Below are positions 32,963 to 41,083 of a stretch of DNA of 64,000 nt, one piece after another. Numbering within the stretch: position 1 is the stretch's first letter; the number at the start of each line of letters is the position of its first letter. Origin of the DNA: Candidatus Omnitrophota bacterium (GTDB taxonomy: Bacteria > Omnitrophota > Gorgyraeia > 2-02-FULL-51-18); assembly GCA_022072175.1 (NCBI GenBank), contig JAJVIE010000003.1, positions 1,198,483 through 1,262,482 on the forward strand, written 5' to 3'. A program made the translations under genes and the position numbers. The notes under the pieces are model-generated. The model was given only the letters and a program-made list of their open reading frames with translations, ran no database searches and was not told the origin of the DNA.

Positions 32963-33792
32963 TCGTACTTGCGCACCAGGCGCATGACCATCGCCGCGGT
33001 CTCTTCGATCGCCCGGTGCGTGGTGTCGATGGTCTTCCATCCGTAGCGGTCGTACAGCTGGCGCACCCAGCTGATCTCACGACCCACGCGCCGTAATTCG
33101 GTGTAACCCTCGGGGTTGGTGCCGAGCTCGGCGGTCCTCTTGTGCCGAACGTCGGCGAGTGTCGTCGGGTCCAGATAGAGCCCCACGACACGATGGTCGT
33201 TCTTGAGACCGGCAAGGACCGCGGGCTCACCAAGCTCCTGGATGAGCGGGATGTTAGCGGCCCGGTAACCCTTCATGGCCAGATAGACACAGGTCGGGGT
33301 CTTGGACACCCGGGAGGGCCCCAGAAGGATGACATCGGCCTTCTTGAGCGTGCTTTCTCCTGCGCCATCATCATGCTCGAGCGTGTACTCGATGGCTTGG
33401 ATGCGCTTTTCGTAGTCCTCGTTGACCCGGTGCAGGGTGGTGACGTTCCACACCGGCTCCGCCTTGAAATGCTCGGCGATAAAATCGGCCGCGGGACCCG
33501 TGAGGTCGAAAGAAGGCAATCCCCGCTGCCGGCTCTGCGCCTCGATGGAGGCCTTGAGCTCCTTGGGGATCACGGTGTGGAAAACGATGGCCGTGGTTCC
33601 GGCCGGAATGCTGTCGAGAACCTTGGCGATGGTCCCGGCGGAGTCGACGAACATATGCTTGCGCAGTGTGATGCGCTCCCCCGGGAACTGCGTCACCAAC
33701 GCATTGACGAAGCGTTCGCCCAGCTCGCCGGTGGAGTCCGAGATGAGACAGACGTGCTTGGGCCGTCGGGCGGAGCGGCGGACCTTAGGCAT
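32959..33792 (-). CDS. pyruvate, phosphate dikinase regulatory protein (kinase-phosphorylase, DUF299)
   Basis: This 277-residue bifunctional enzyme inactivates PPDK or PEP synthase by ADP-dependent phosphorylation and reactivates it by Pi-dependent dephosphorylation. The family motifs are the N-terminal CLISDSTGELGERF and the P-loop GPSRVSKTPTCVYLA (about residue 157). It implies PPDK or PEP synthase elsewhere in the genome. It overlaps the NAD kinase by 8 bases. Confidence 0.93.
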   Translation of the reverse strand: MPKVRRSARRPKHVCLISDSTGELGERFVNALVTQFPGERITLRKHMFVDSAGTIAKVLDSIPAGTTAIVFHTVIPKELKASIEAQSRQRGLPSFDLTGPAADFIAEHFKAEPVWNVTTLHRVNEDYEKRIQAIEYTLEHDDGAGESTLKKADVILLGPSRVSKTPTCVYLAMKGYRAANIPLIQELGEPAVLAGLKNDHRVVGLYLDPTTLADVRHKRTAELGTNPEGYTELRRVGREISWVRQLYDRYGWKTIDTTHRAIEETAAMVMRLVRKYE

Positions 33793-34657
33793 GGACCACC
33801 CTCAGCGGACGCGGATCGCGCCGGATCGTCAGACGAGAACCGAAGCGGAACGGCACGGAGCGGTGCGCTCCGTCCACGTACAAACGACCTTCTTCCATCT
33901 GAGATTCGATGACCAGTCCCGACAGATCGCCTTTCACCTCGCCTCCCCGCAACCGGTAGCGTTTCCCGTGGCCCTCGAAAAGCTCTCTCGGCACGTACTG
34001 CACCTGACGCTGATGCACCGCCCGGACACGTCCGCCGGCCGAACGGCAGGCGCCGGTGGATCCGGCCGCGGTGGAGATCCACACCCCGGAGCTGCGCTGT
34101 CTTTCGCGTACCCCGCCGAGCGTGATCACATAATGGCTCATGGCCGCGGGCACGGCATGTCCGACGAGCACATCGTTGAGCACCGGGGACAGTACGGTCC
34201 GGCCGTCCAACCGCAGGATGAGCCGCCAGATCTCGCGCGCCGGCGCCGAGCCCTTCAGGATGCGGTCCAAGATGCCCGCGAATCCGTCCGCGTCGCAGTA
34301 GCAGAAACGGCCGACGCTGTGGCTGGTGTCGGAGTTGACGCCGATGACCAGCCGCGAACGGACCTGGCGGGCCGCCTCGAGGAACGTCCCATCGCCGCCC
34401 ACGGACACGATGAGGTCATAGTCCCTCTCGTCGAAAGCCCTGCCCCGCAGGAGCCGGCGGGTCCGCACACCCGACAGGCGTAGAGCGCGCTCGACGGCCT
34501 CCAGAGAACCGTAGTGACGGTCATGTGAGCGGCGAATGCGGCCGAGCTGACGATCGCCGCCCTCGGCCAGCCGGCTGACCCTCCGGCTGCGGTAACGTCC
34601 GAAGTAGCTCTCGTAGGCGCTTTGTTTGTAGACCAGTAGTGCGGTGCGGATAGGCAT
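33785..34657 (-). CDS. nadK: NAD kinase
   Basis: This 290-residue protein makes NADP from NAD. It contains the ATP/PPnK signature VSVGGDGTFLEA, the NDVLVGH segment and the glycine-rich STAAGSTGA. The N-terminal part before residue 75 is more divergent than usual. The start at ATG 34657 is preferred over ATG 34666, because the earlier ATG overlaps the -10 TATAAT (34665-34670). No ribosome site precedes either start, so a leaderless mRNA is likely. Confidence 0.88.
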   Translation of the reverse strand: MPIRTALLVYKQSAYESYFGRYRSRRVSRLAEGGDRQLGRIRRSHDRHYGSLEAVERALRLSGVRTRRLLRGRAFDERDYDLIVSVGGDGTFLEAARQVRSRLVIGVNSDTSHSVGRFCYCDADGFAGILDRILKGSAPAREIWRLILRLDGRTVLSPVLNDVLVGHAVPAAMSHYVITLGGVRERQRSSGVWISTAAGSTGACRSAGGRVRAVHQRQVQYVPRELFEGHGKRYRLRGGEVKGDLSGLVIESQMEEGRLYVDGAHRSVPFRFGSRLTIRRDPRPLRVVHA

Positions 34658-34664
34658 GAGGGGC

Positions 34665-34670
34665 ATTATA
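34665..34670 (-). promoter_or_regulatory. consensus -10 element for nadK, apparently leaderless
   Basis: TATAAT on the minus strand ends 7 bases before the chosen ATG at 34657, which puts the predicted RNA start within a base or two of the start codon. It lies directly against the T-run of the upstream terminator. No clear -35 is seen. Confidence 0.55.
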
Positions 34671-34703
34671 ACAAAAGCGGCCTCCCCTTGTGGGGGAGGC
34701 CGC
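34671..34703 (-). terminator. intrinsic terminator of the PKD-protein gene
   Basis: An 11-bp perfect stem (34693-34703 with 34677-34687, GCGGCCTCCCC/GGGGAGGCCGC) is followed on the minus strand by TTTTGTT. It is 38 bases after the PKD gene stop. Confidence 0.9.
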
Positions 34704-34740
34704 GGTCGTCGTCCGGACCGGGGTCCGTACGGATCTTGCC

Positions 34741-35970
34741 TTAGCGAACCTCGATGATGGCCTCGGGCTTGGCGTTAACGACGGCCACGAACGAATCGCT
34801 CGAGAGGCCGCAATCGCTGCCGGAAGCATCCTTCACCGTGAGGACCACCCGGTACTGGCCGGGCTTGTCGTAGGTGTGGGAGACCTGGGCGCCCTCGGCG
34901 GTCGCGCCATCACCGAAGCTCCAGTTGTACGTCAGCGCATCGCCCTCGGGGTCAGCGGAGCGGGACCCGTCGAAGGACACGGTCTGACCGACGCAGCAGG
35001 CGGTATTCTCGCCCGCGTCCGCGATCGGACGGCTGTTGACGCGGATACGGTGCGAGGCCGTAGCGACCGCGCAGTCGGAACCCGTGCCGTTATCGGCGAA
35101 CACCGTGACGGTATAGTCGCCGCCCTTGGTGTACACGTGCGACGCGGTCGATCCGCCGTCCGCGGTCGTGCCGTCACCGAAATCCCAGCGGTACTTGAGG
35201 TTGCCGCCGGTGCCGGGGGCCTTGAAGTGCGCCGTGGAGCCGGTGCAAGCGGCCTCAGGGCCGGTGAGCGAGACCGTCGCGCGGTCGAACACCGTGACCG
35301 AGGTCGAGTCGGCGTCCACCGAGCACTCGGTGTTCTTCTCGTCGTCGACGGTCAACACCACACGATACGTGCCGGGCTTGTCGTACACATGACTGACCGA
35401 CTGACCCTCTCCGGTGGTACCGTCGCCGAAATTCCACATGTACTTCGCGGGACCCGAGGCGGTCGAGGCGGAGCCGTTGAGATTGACCGTCTGGCCCACA
35501 CAGACCTTCTGGGCCTCGCCGGCCACCGCGTTGGGCGGGAAGTTCGCGGACACCCGCGTCGAAGCCACACCGGAGTCGCAGACCATCCCCGAACTGTCGC
35601 GGACGGTCAGCGTGACGGTGTAGTCACCGGCCTTGTCGTAGGACTTGGTGACCACCGGCTGGTCGCTGGTGGTGCCGTCGCCGAAATCCCAAGCAAAAGC
35701 GAGCTTCTGCTTGTCGATGTCCCAAGACTTCGTGGCATCGAAAGTGAACGTGTTGCAGCGGCCCGTCGGAGCGGACTTGGGGGCCGGAGCGGCGGCCGGG
35801 CCGGTCGGAGCGTAGTCGAAGGGACCGGTGAACGACTTCTTGCCGTGCTTGTAGGTCGGCGCCTCTCCCGACTCGTGCAGGGAGCGGTCCGCCCAATTGG
35901 CCCACGCGGGCTGGCTCAGCCCGGCGAGCGCGGCCACGAGGGCCAGCGTCATAAGTTTGCGATGTGTCAT
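34741..35970 (-). CDS. secreted protein with four PKD domains
   Basis: This 409-residue exported protein has a signal peptide (residues 1-24) and four tandem PKD beta-sandwich domains of about 80 residues. Each has the family hallmark: WDFGDGTTSDQ, WNFGDGTTGEG, WDFGDGTTADG and WSFGDGATAEG, followed by SYDK/HVYDKPG-type strands. No enzyme domain or anchor is present. Each domain carries a Cys pair, so disulfides are likely. PKD arrays usually mediate binding at cell surfaces. It has its own strong promoter, a GGAGG ribosome site and a terminator. Confidence 0.9.
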   Translation of the reverse strand: MTHRKLMTLALVAALAGLSQPAWANWADRSLHESGEAPTYKHGKKSFTGPFDYAPTGPAAAPAPKSAPTGRCNTFTFDATKSWDIDKQKLAFAWDFGDGTTSDQPVVTKSYDKAGDYTVTLTVRDSSGMVCDSGVASTRVSANFPPNAVAGEAQKVCVGQTVNLNGSASTASGPAKYMWNFGDGTTGEGQSVSHVYDKPGTYRVVLTVDDEKNTECSVDADSTSVTVFDRATVSLTGPEAACTGSTAHFKAPGTGGNLKYRWDFGDGTTADGGSTASHVYTKGGDYTVTVFADNGTGSDCAVATASHRIRVNSRPIADAGENTACCVGQTVSFDGSRSADPEGDALTYNWSFGDGATAEGAQVSHTYDKPGQYRVVLTVKDASGSDCGLSSDSFVAVVNAKPEAIIEVR

Positions 35971-36047
35971 AATTACCTCCATACGATGATCGGACTGTTC
36001 CCGACGCTTCGCGTCAGGCCGCTCCGGCGACGGTCCCGGAGCCGCTT

Positions 36048-36075
36048 ATGATAACAGTGGAAAACCCGCTGTCAA
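36048..36075 (-). promoter_or_regulatory. sigma70-type promoter of the PKD-protein gene
   Basis: The minus strand reads TTGACA (36070-36075), a 16-base spacer and TATCAT (36048-36053). The RNA would start near 36041, giving a leader of about 70 bases. The perfect -35 suggests strong expression. Confidence 0.75.
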
Positions 36076-36084
36076 TTCCATTCG

Positions 36085-36417
36085 CTAGTAGGACCGGTCC
36101 TTCTTGTCCGCCCAACCCCGGGACTCATCCTCCCCCTCCCACCCCTTTTTCTTGTCCCTCTCCCAGCCATAAGGCTTGTCCTTGTCCTTCTTGGCCTTGT
36201 CCTTCAGGGTGTCGGTTTCCTTGCGGGCGGCGGGAGTCGCGGGCTTCTTGGCGGGTTTCTTGCCGGCCATGAGCAGGCGCCGCATGGGCTTCTTGGCGGG
36301 TTTGGCAGGGGACGTGACGCCGGGGGCGGAGGTCGAACCCTCATCCTCAGCGTGAAGGGCCGGAACCGCTCCGGCCAGCGTAAGAACGAACATCAACAAC
36401 GCGATCTTCCGGATCAT
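36085..36417 (-). CDS. secreted lysine-rich protein of unknown function
   Basis: This 110-residue protein has a signal peptide (residues 1-23) and then a low-complexity basic body rich in Lys, Ala and Pro (KKPAKKPATPAARK) ending in a Trp/Lys/Asp tail (YGWERDKKKGWEG). No family is recognised. GGAGG precedes ATG 36417. It lies between mscS and the PKD gene but has a separate promoter region downstream of it. Confidence 0.7.
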   Translation of the reverse strand: MIRKIALLMFVLTLAGAVPALHAEDEGSTSAPGVTSPAKPAKKPMRRLLMAGKKPAKKPATPAARKETDTLKDKAKKDKDKPYGWERDKKKGWEGEDESRGWADKKDRSY

Positions 36418-36455
36418 GAACGACCTCCTTTGTACGCCTGTCGGGCCGGGCCGCG

Positions 36456-37328
36456 CTACACGCGGACCGCGGACTGAGCGCCGCTGTCGGCACCGATGAT
36501 ATGGACATCCCTCTGGGGGAACGGGATCGTGACGCTCTGGGCCTTGAAAGCCTTGTGGATCTCGAGATTGACCGAGTGCAGCAGGTCCACCAGCTCCTTG
36601 GTCGGAGCCCAATACCGGACCTGGATGTTGATCGATGAATCACCGAACTCCAGGATGCCGACCTGGGGCCCCGGGGTTTTGAGCACGGCCGGGAACTTGG
36701 CCAGGACACCCTGGATGATGCGGATGGCGCGCTCCGGATCATCGCCATAGCTGATCCCGACGACGGTCTCGGTCATCTTGACCTCACGGGAATTGATGAG
36801 CACCTCGCCCACGATGTGTTTGTTGGGGATCGTGATGCGCTCGCCGCTGGGCGTGGACAGCACGGTGTACGGCAGCTTGACCTCCTCGACGACACCGCTG
36901 TACTCCTGGATCGTGACCGTGTTGCCGATCGTGAAGGGCCGCGTCAGGATGATGGACAGGCCCGCGGCGTAGTTGGACAGGGGCGCCTGCAGCGCGAAGC
37001 TGGCGCCGAAGATCGTGGCCGACACGGCGGCGATGATCGGCGAGATCGTGATGCCGAACTTCTCGAGCGTGATGAGCCCGGCGAAAGCGACGATGACGAT
37101 CTTCACGCCTGCGGCCAAGAACTTGGCCAGCGTCAGGTCCATGTGCTTCTTGACGCAGAGCTTCTCGACGGACCTCTCCACCCATCCGCCGATCTTGATC
37201 CCGATGAAGAGGATGAGCAGACCATAGAGGGCCTGCAGGCCGTATTTGACGACGTATTCGACGATCAGGTCCAACGCGTGCTGAGCCATGACGATTTCCT
37301 TTTCCATGAACGTGCGGGCTTCCTGCAT
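36456..37328 (-). CDS. mscS: MscS-family mechanosensitive channel
   Basis: This 290-residue inner-membrane channel protects against osmotic downshock. It has three N-terminal helices, the pore-lining helix region ATIFGASFALQAPLSNYAAG, and the soluble beta domain with RPFTIGNTVTIQEYSGVVEEV and TIPNKHIVGEVLIN. The start at ATG 37328 has GAGGAGG upstream; shorter in-frame ATGs at 37307 and 37289 are less well placed. Confidence 0.93.
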   Translation of the reverse strand: MQEARTFMEKEIVMAQHALDLIVEYVVKYGLQALYGLLILFIGIKIGGWVERSVEKLCVKKHMDLTLAKFLAAGVKIVIVAFAGLITLEKFGITISPIIAAVSATIFGASFALQAPLSNYAAGLSIILTRPFTIGNTVTIQEYSGVVEEVKLPYTVLSTPSGERITIPNKHIVGEVLINSREVKMTETVVGISYGDDPERAIRIIQGVLAKFPAVLKTPGPQVGILEFGDSSINIQVRYWAPTKELVDLLHSVNLEIHKAFKAQSVTIPFPQRDVHIIGADSGAQSAVRV

Positions 37329-37369
37329 GAAGATCCTCCTCTTATGATATCAAGACGGGCGACAAAACC

Positions 37370-38008
37370 CTACCGGCTCGGAGGCGACGCCTCCGGCGCG
37401 GGTTTCGGGCGCCCACGCCCCGTCAGCAGTCTGAAAACACCCGCTACGAACTTCCACAACAGCCTCAGGATGAAATACGACAACACCAGGAGCGCCACGA
37501 TGGTCAGACACGCCAGGACCGGGTGCTTGACGAAGAACCAGAAGAGGAAGACCACGAACGAGTCTTCGGCGAGACTGGCCGCGATATTGGAGAACGGCTC
37601 GGGGGAGGTGTTGATCGCCAGTCGCGTCGAGGCCTTGACCGCGTGCGCGTCGAGCGCCAGCGTGCCGGTCATCATCGCCAGGCCCGTCTGGGCCAGAGAG
37701 CCGTACTCGGTTCCGGCCAGATATCCGGCCGCTCCGGCGGCCGCGGGCCGGATGAACGTGTGCACGGAATCCCAGGCGGAGTCCACGAACGGGACCTTGT
37801 CCGCGACGAACTCGACGACGTAGATCAGAACAGCCAGACCAATGAGGAGCGGATGCTCGAGGACCGACAGGGCTCCGGGTAGCTCGATCCAACCGGCCCT
37901 TGAGCCGATGCCCAGGATCGCGGCGGTGAGATAGACGCTGATACCGGAGGTCCACCCGGCCAGGACCAACACCGACAACTCACCCAACGGGCCCACGACA
38001 CCTCCCAT
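37370..38008 (-). CDS. DUF4126 membrane protein
   Basis: This 212-residue protein has about five or six hydrophobic helices with the pattern of DUF4126: GWTSGISVYLTAAILGIG at the start, EFVADKVPFVDSAWDSVHTF in the middle and IAASLAEDSFVVFLFWF near the end. Function unknown. It precedes mscS by 41 bases on the same strand. Confidence 0.82.
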   Translation of the reverse strand: MGGVVGPLGELSVLVLAGWTSGISVYLTAAILGIGSRAGWIELPGALSVLEHPLLIGLAVLIYVVEFVADKVPFVDSAWDSVHTFIRPAAAGAAGYLAGTEYGSLAQTGLAMMTGTLALDAHAVKASTRLAINTSPEPFSNIAASLAEDSFVVFLFWFFVKHPVLACLTIVALLVLSYFILRLLWKFVAGVFRLLTGRGRPKPAPEASPPSR

Positions 38009-38085
38009 GAACAGCGGAAATACGTTCTTTCGGGACAGGGCTATGTTACAATACGCGCGGGTTTTTTAAAAGAAAGGAGCCATCC

Positions 38086-38259
38086 ATGCAAGGTATCATC
38101 GGTCTTCTGGCGCTGGTCCTGGCGGTCGTCGCCATCATCAACGTCGTCAAGAGCGCCCGGACCGGCGGACAGAAAGCGCTGTGGATCGTCGTGATCCTCA
38201 TCTTCCCGTTCATCGGATCCATCGTGTACTTCGTGATCGGCAACAAGAAAGCCGCCTGA
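38086..38259 (+). CDS. 57-residue membrane protein with phospholipase D N-terminal-like (PLDc_N) domain
   Basis: The peptide MQGIIGLLALVLAVVAIINV, then a short basic loop (KSARTGGQK) and a second helix ending IGSIVYFVIGNKKAA, is a two-helix hairpin like the PLDc_N domain found before cardiolipin synthases and as stand-alone small proteins. AAGGAG precedes the ATG, TACAAT at 38050-38055 is a likely -10, and a strong terminator follows, so it is a complete one-gene unit. Confidence 0.82.
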   Translation: MQGIIGLLALVLAVVAIINVVKSARTGGQKALWIVVILIFPFIGSIVYFVIGNKKAA

Positions 38260-38277
38260 TCCCCAGGTCCCTGCAGA

Positions 38278-38306
38278 GCCGCCCCGTGACCCGGGGCGGC
38301 TTTTTT
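38278..38306 (+). terminator. intrinsic terminator
   Basis: A 9-bp stem GCCGCCCCG/CGGGGCGGC (38278-38286 with 38292-38300) is followed by TTTTTT on the plus strand. It terminates the small membrane-protein gene and touches the 3' end of the convergent MFS gene. Confidence 0.92.
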
Positions 38307-39531
38307 ATTTGCGCTCCGGACCCAGCAAGCTCGGACCCGCGGACAGCACCGTCGCGGCGCGCGTCGAAGGGGCGATGCGCATGAACACCGCCATCGCTAC
38401 GGCCGCGACCGACGAGATCGCCGCGCTGAGCAGGAAAGCCGCCGGCGCTCCGGCCGACTGCCAGACAGCTCCGAAGAGCAGGCTCGCCGGAAGCGAGCCG
38501 AGCCCCACCACGAAATAGTACCAGCCGAACGCCTCCCCCCTTTCCTCCGGAGGCGCGGTATCCGCCAGCACGGCCCGTTCGCTGCCCTCCGTAAAACCGT
38601 AGAAAAGACCGTAAGCCGCGAACAGGGCCCAGGCCTGCCACGCCTGGTCCGCGAGAGCGAACCCCACGTACACCGCGATGTAGACGGTCCACCCGTACAG
38701 GATCACTCGGCGCCGTCCGATCCGGTCGGAGAGGATGCCCAACGGCAAGGTCGTCGCGGCCTTGACCAGGTTGAACAGCATCCACACGGCAGGCAGAAGA
38801 TAGGCCGGCACACCGAGGTCCGCCGCGCGCAGCAGGAGGAACGCGTCGGAAGAACAGCTGAGGATGAACACCAGCAGGATCAGCAGATAAGCGCGCAGAC
38901 GACCCGAGGGTAGGCGCGGCCGAACCGACCGCCGGACGGACAGAACGCGGCGCTCTGCGGGCACCTCGCGGACCTTCCAGAGGATAAGTGCCACCGCCAG
39001 GAGACCCGGTACCGCCGCGCAGGCGAACAGCACCCGCAGGTCCTTGACGCACGTGGCCAGCAGGAGGGTCGCCACCAGCGGTCCCACGACCGCCCCGGCA
39101 TGATCCATCGAACGGTGCAGTCCGTACGCCCGGCCCCGATGACGGTCGTCCGTCGAGTCGGCGATCAGAGCGTCGCGCGGGGAGGTTCGGATGCCCTTGC
39201 CGACACGGTCCGTGAAACGGATGAAGAGCACCACCCACGGCGTCTGCGCCAGGGACACCAGAGGCCGTGACAACGAGGAGAGCGAGTAACCCAGGAGCAC
39301 CAGGCGGCCGCGGTCCTTCGAGCGGTCGGCCCAGACACCCGAGGCCAACGTGAAGAAGGCCGCCGTCGATTCGGCCAGCCCCTCGACCAGACCGACAAAA
39401 CCCGCTCCGGCTCCGAGCGTGACGGTGAGGAAGGCCGGCAAGAGCGGGTAGATCATATCGCTCGAGACGTCCGTCAGGAAACTGACACAGCCGAACACCC
39501 AGACGTTGGGCGCCACGCCGCGGAGCTTCAA
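38305..39531 (-). CDS. MFS transporter, substrate unknown
   Basis: This 408-residue protein has 12 predicted helices. The motif-A-like loop is RFTDRVGKGIRTSPRDALIA between helices 2-3/4, and SDRIGRRRVILYG is the equivalent in the second half. The signature VSFLTDVSSDMIYPLLPAFL belongs to an MFS subgroup often annotated only as general permeases. The start has an ATGA overlap with the Asp-rich repeat protein. No substrate clue is seen nearby. Confidence 0.85.
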   Translation of the reverse strand: MKLRGVAPNVWVFGCVSFLTDVSSDMIYPLLPAFLTVTLGAGAGFVGLVEGLAESTAAFFTLASGVWADRSKDRGRLVLLGYSLSSLSRPLVSLAQTPWVVLFIRFTDRVGKGIRTSPRDALIADSTDDRHRGRAYGLHRSMDHAGAVVGPLVATLLLATCVKDLRVLFACAAVPGLLAVALILWKVREVPAERRVLSVRRSVRPRLPSGRLRAYLLILLVFILSCSSDAFLLLRAADLGVPAYLLPAVWMLFNLVKAATTLPLGILSDRIGRRRVILYGWTVYIAVYVGFALADQAWQAWALFAAYGLFYGFTEGSERAVLADTAPPEERGEAFGWYYFVVGLGSLPASLLFGAVWQSAGAPAAFLLSAAISSVAAVAMAVFMRIAPSTRAATVLSAGPSLLGPERK

Positions 39532-40130
39532 CGGACCTCGGTGCTGACCGTAGCGCCGGCCACGATGTCGGCTTTCTGGACGGAGATCCGGCGCCGCGTC
39601 TCCAAGTATCTGTCGAAGACACCGTCGAAATCCTCGTCGTAATGGCGCTGGACCTTCTGCAGACCGTCGATCGCCTTGGGCCTGTAATCGGGGCCGAGTT
39701 CGTACAGCACACGCACGTCCGGTATCCGGTCGTAGTTGCGGTCCCGCTCGACCTTGTACAGGAACCCGTTCTTGAAGTACCGTGTCAGGTCCGGATAGCC
39801 GTCCCGGTTGCGGTCGTACTTGATAGCGGCGGGCACGCCGGTGAAATAGTAGTCGATCACCGTATCGAAGATGCCGTCGTAGTCCGAGTCGATCTGGCCG
39901 ATCTCGCGATGGCCGTTGCGGTAGAAGAGATAACCGTCCGTACGGCCGTCGGCGTTGCGGTCGAGCTCGGCCTTCACGGCTTTGTCGTTGTGGAACTGCA
40001 CGACCGCTTCCTTATGACCGTCCCCGTCGAGGTCCATACGGCGGGCGCGCAGTTCCAGCGCGGTAGCGTCGGCCAGGCAGATGAACGAGCTCAACGCCGC
40101 GACCGACACCGCCCGGAGGACTATTTCCAA
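39528..40130 (-). CDS. secreted protein with six Asp-rich calcium-type repeats
   Basis: This protein has about 200 residues, with a signal-like start (LRAVSVAALSSFICLADATA) and a series of short motifs DLDGDGHKE, DRNADGRTDG, DSDYDGIFD, DRNRDGYPD, DRNYDRIPD and DEDFDGVFD, spaced 22-30 residues apart. They resemble EF-hand-like or VCBS Ca-binding loops. The start is uncertain: TTG 40130 (used here) overlaps the upstream lipoprotein stop by 10 bases; GTG 40109 is an alternative. Function unknown. Confidence 0.7.
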   Translation of the reverse strand: MEIVLRAVSVAALSSFICLADATALELRARRMDLDGDGHKEAVVQFHNDKAVKAELDRNADGRTDGYLFYRNGHREIGQIDSDYDGIFDTVIDYYFTGVPAAIKYDRNRDGYPDLTRYFKNGFLYKVERDRNYDRIPDVRVLYELGPDYRPKAIDGLQKVQRHYDEDFDGVFDRYLETRRRISVQKADIVAGATVSTEVR

Positions 40131-40264
40131 GTGTTGGCTTCCCGCTTGAGCTGATCCCCCGCTTTCTTGAGGTCCTCCTGCAACTGCTCCGAGGCGGTCT
40201 TCTTGGCGCATCCGCAAACACTCGCGGCCAGCACCAGTACCAGTAACGTCGCGATCGTTCTCAT
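40121..40264 (-). CDS. 47-residue entericidin-like small lipoprotein
   Basis: The peptide starts MRTIATLLVLVLAASVCGCA, a lipoprotein signal with Cys at residue 17 or 19, followed by a short helical tail (SEQLQEDLKKAGDQLKREA). AAGGAGGG precedes ATG 40264. It resembles entericidin-type small lipoproteins in size and layout. It is probably co-transcribed with the Asp-rich repeat gene. Confidence 0.7.
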   Translation of the reverse strand: MRTIATLLVLVLAASVCGCAKKTASEQLQEDLKKAGDQLKREANTWK

Positions 40265-40294
40265 GACATCCCTCCTTGTTGGATCTTCCCTGGA

Positions 40295-41083
40295 TCATAA
40301 CAGATCACGGCGTCCGGCTCCGTACGCCAGCGACCGCTCGAGCGCTCTTCGCAACAACCGCGCCACAGCCAGGTCCCGGACCCACTTGCGGTCGGCGGGG
40401 ATCACGTACCATGGCGCCTGCGGGGTCGAACAGCGGCTCAGCGCCTCCTCGTAGGCCTTCTGATAAGCCGTCCACAGCTTGCGCTCGGCCATGTCGCCGG
40501 GGTTGTACTTCCACCGCTTGGCCGGATCGGTCCGCCGGCGGCGCAGTCTCCGGAGCTGTTCGTCCTTACTGATGTGCAGACAGCACTTGAGGAGCGTCAC
40601 CCCGCACTCGCTCAGATGCCTCTCAAAAGCGTTGATCTGCCGGTAACGGGCCCGCCACACCGACGGTGGCACAAGCCGGCGGACGCGCGCGATCAACACA
40701 TCCTCATAGTGCGAGCGATTGAAGACCCCGATATGGCCGTACGCCGGCACCCGCTGATGCACGCGCCACAGGTAATCGTGCGCCAGCTCCTCCGCGCACG
40801 GCGTCTTGAACGCGGTCGTCTGACAGCCCTGCGGGTTGACACCGGACAGGACATGGCGGATCGTGCCGTCCTTACCGCTGGTGTCCATGCCCTGCAGGAC
40901 CAGCAGCACCGCGCCCTTGCCCCGGGCGTACAGGCGTGTCTGCAATTCCGCCAGCCGCCCCTTCTCCTCTTGGAGCGATCGGCGGGCCTCCTCCTTATCC
41001 CATCCGAGGTCTTCGGCCGGGTCCCGCCGGTCCAGCCGGGCCGGACCCCCGGAACGGACGCGAAGGGTCTCAAGCCCGGCCAT
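40295..41083 (-). CDS. polyphosphate kinase 2 family protein
   Basis: This 262-residue PPK2 enzyme transfers phosphate between polyphosphate and nucleotides. The Walker A motif is GMDTSGKDG, the region ending in Walker B is HIGVFNRSHYEDVLIARV, and the lid-region RRRRTDPAKRWKYNPGD is present. As a single-domain form it could use ADP or AMP; the class cannot be fixed by eye. It overlaps the GH16 gene end by 14 bases. Confidence 0.93.
   Translation of the reverse strand: MAGLETLRVRSGGPARLDRRDPAEDLGWDKEEARRSLQEEKGRLAELQTRLYARGKGAVLLVLQGMDTSGKDGTIRHVLSGVNPQGCQTTAFKTPCAEELAHDYLWRVHQRVPAYGHIGVFNRSHYEDVLIARVRRLVPPSVWRARYRQINAFERHLSECGVTLLKCCLHISKDEQLRRLRRRRTDPAKRWKYNPGDMAERKLWTAYQKAYEEALSRCSTPQAPWYVIPADRKWVRDLAVARLLRRALERSLAYGAGRRDLL

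Noticed and set aside
34690-36051. 453-residue plus-strand reading frame opposite the PKD gene
   Set aside because: Antisense shadow with regular Val/Gly/Arg composition produced by the PKD repeats.
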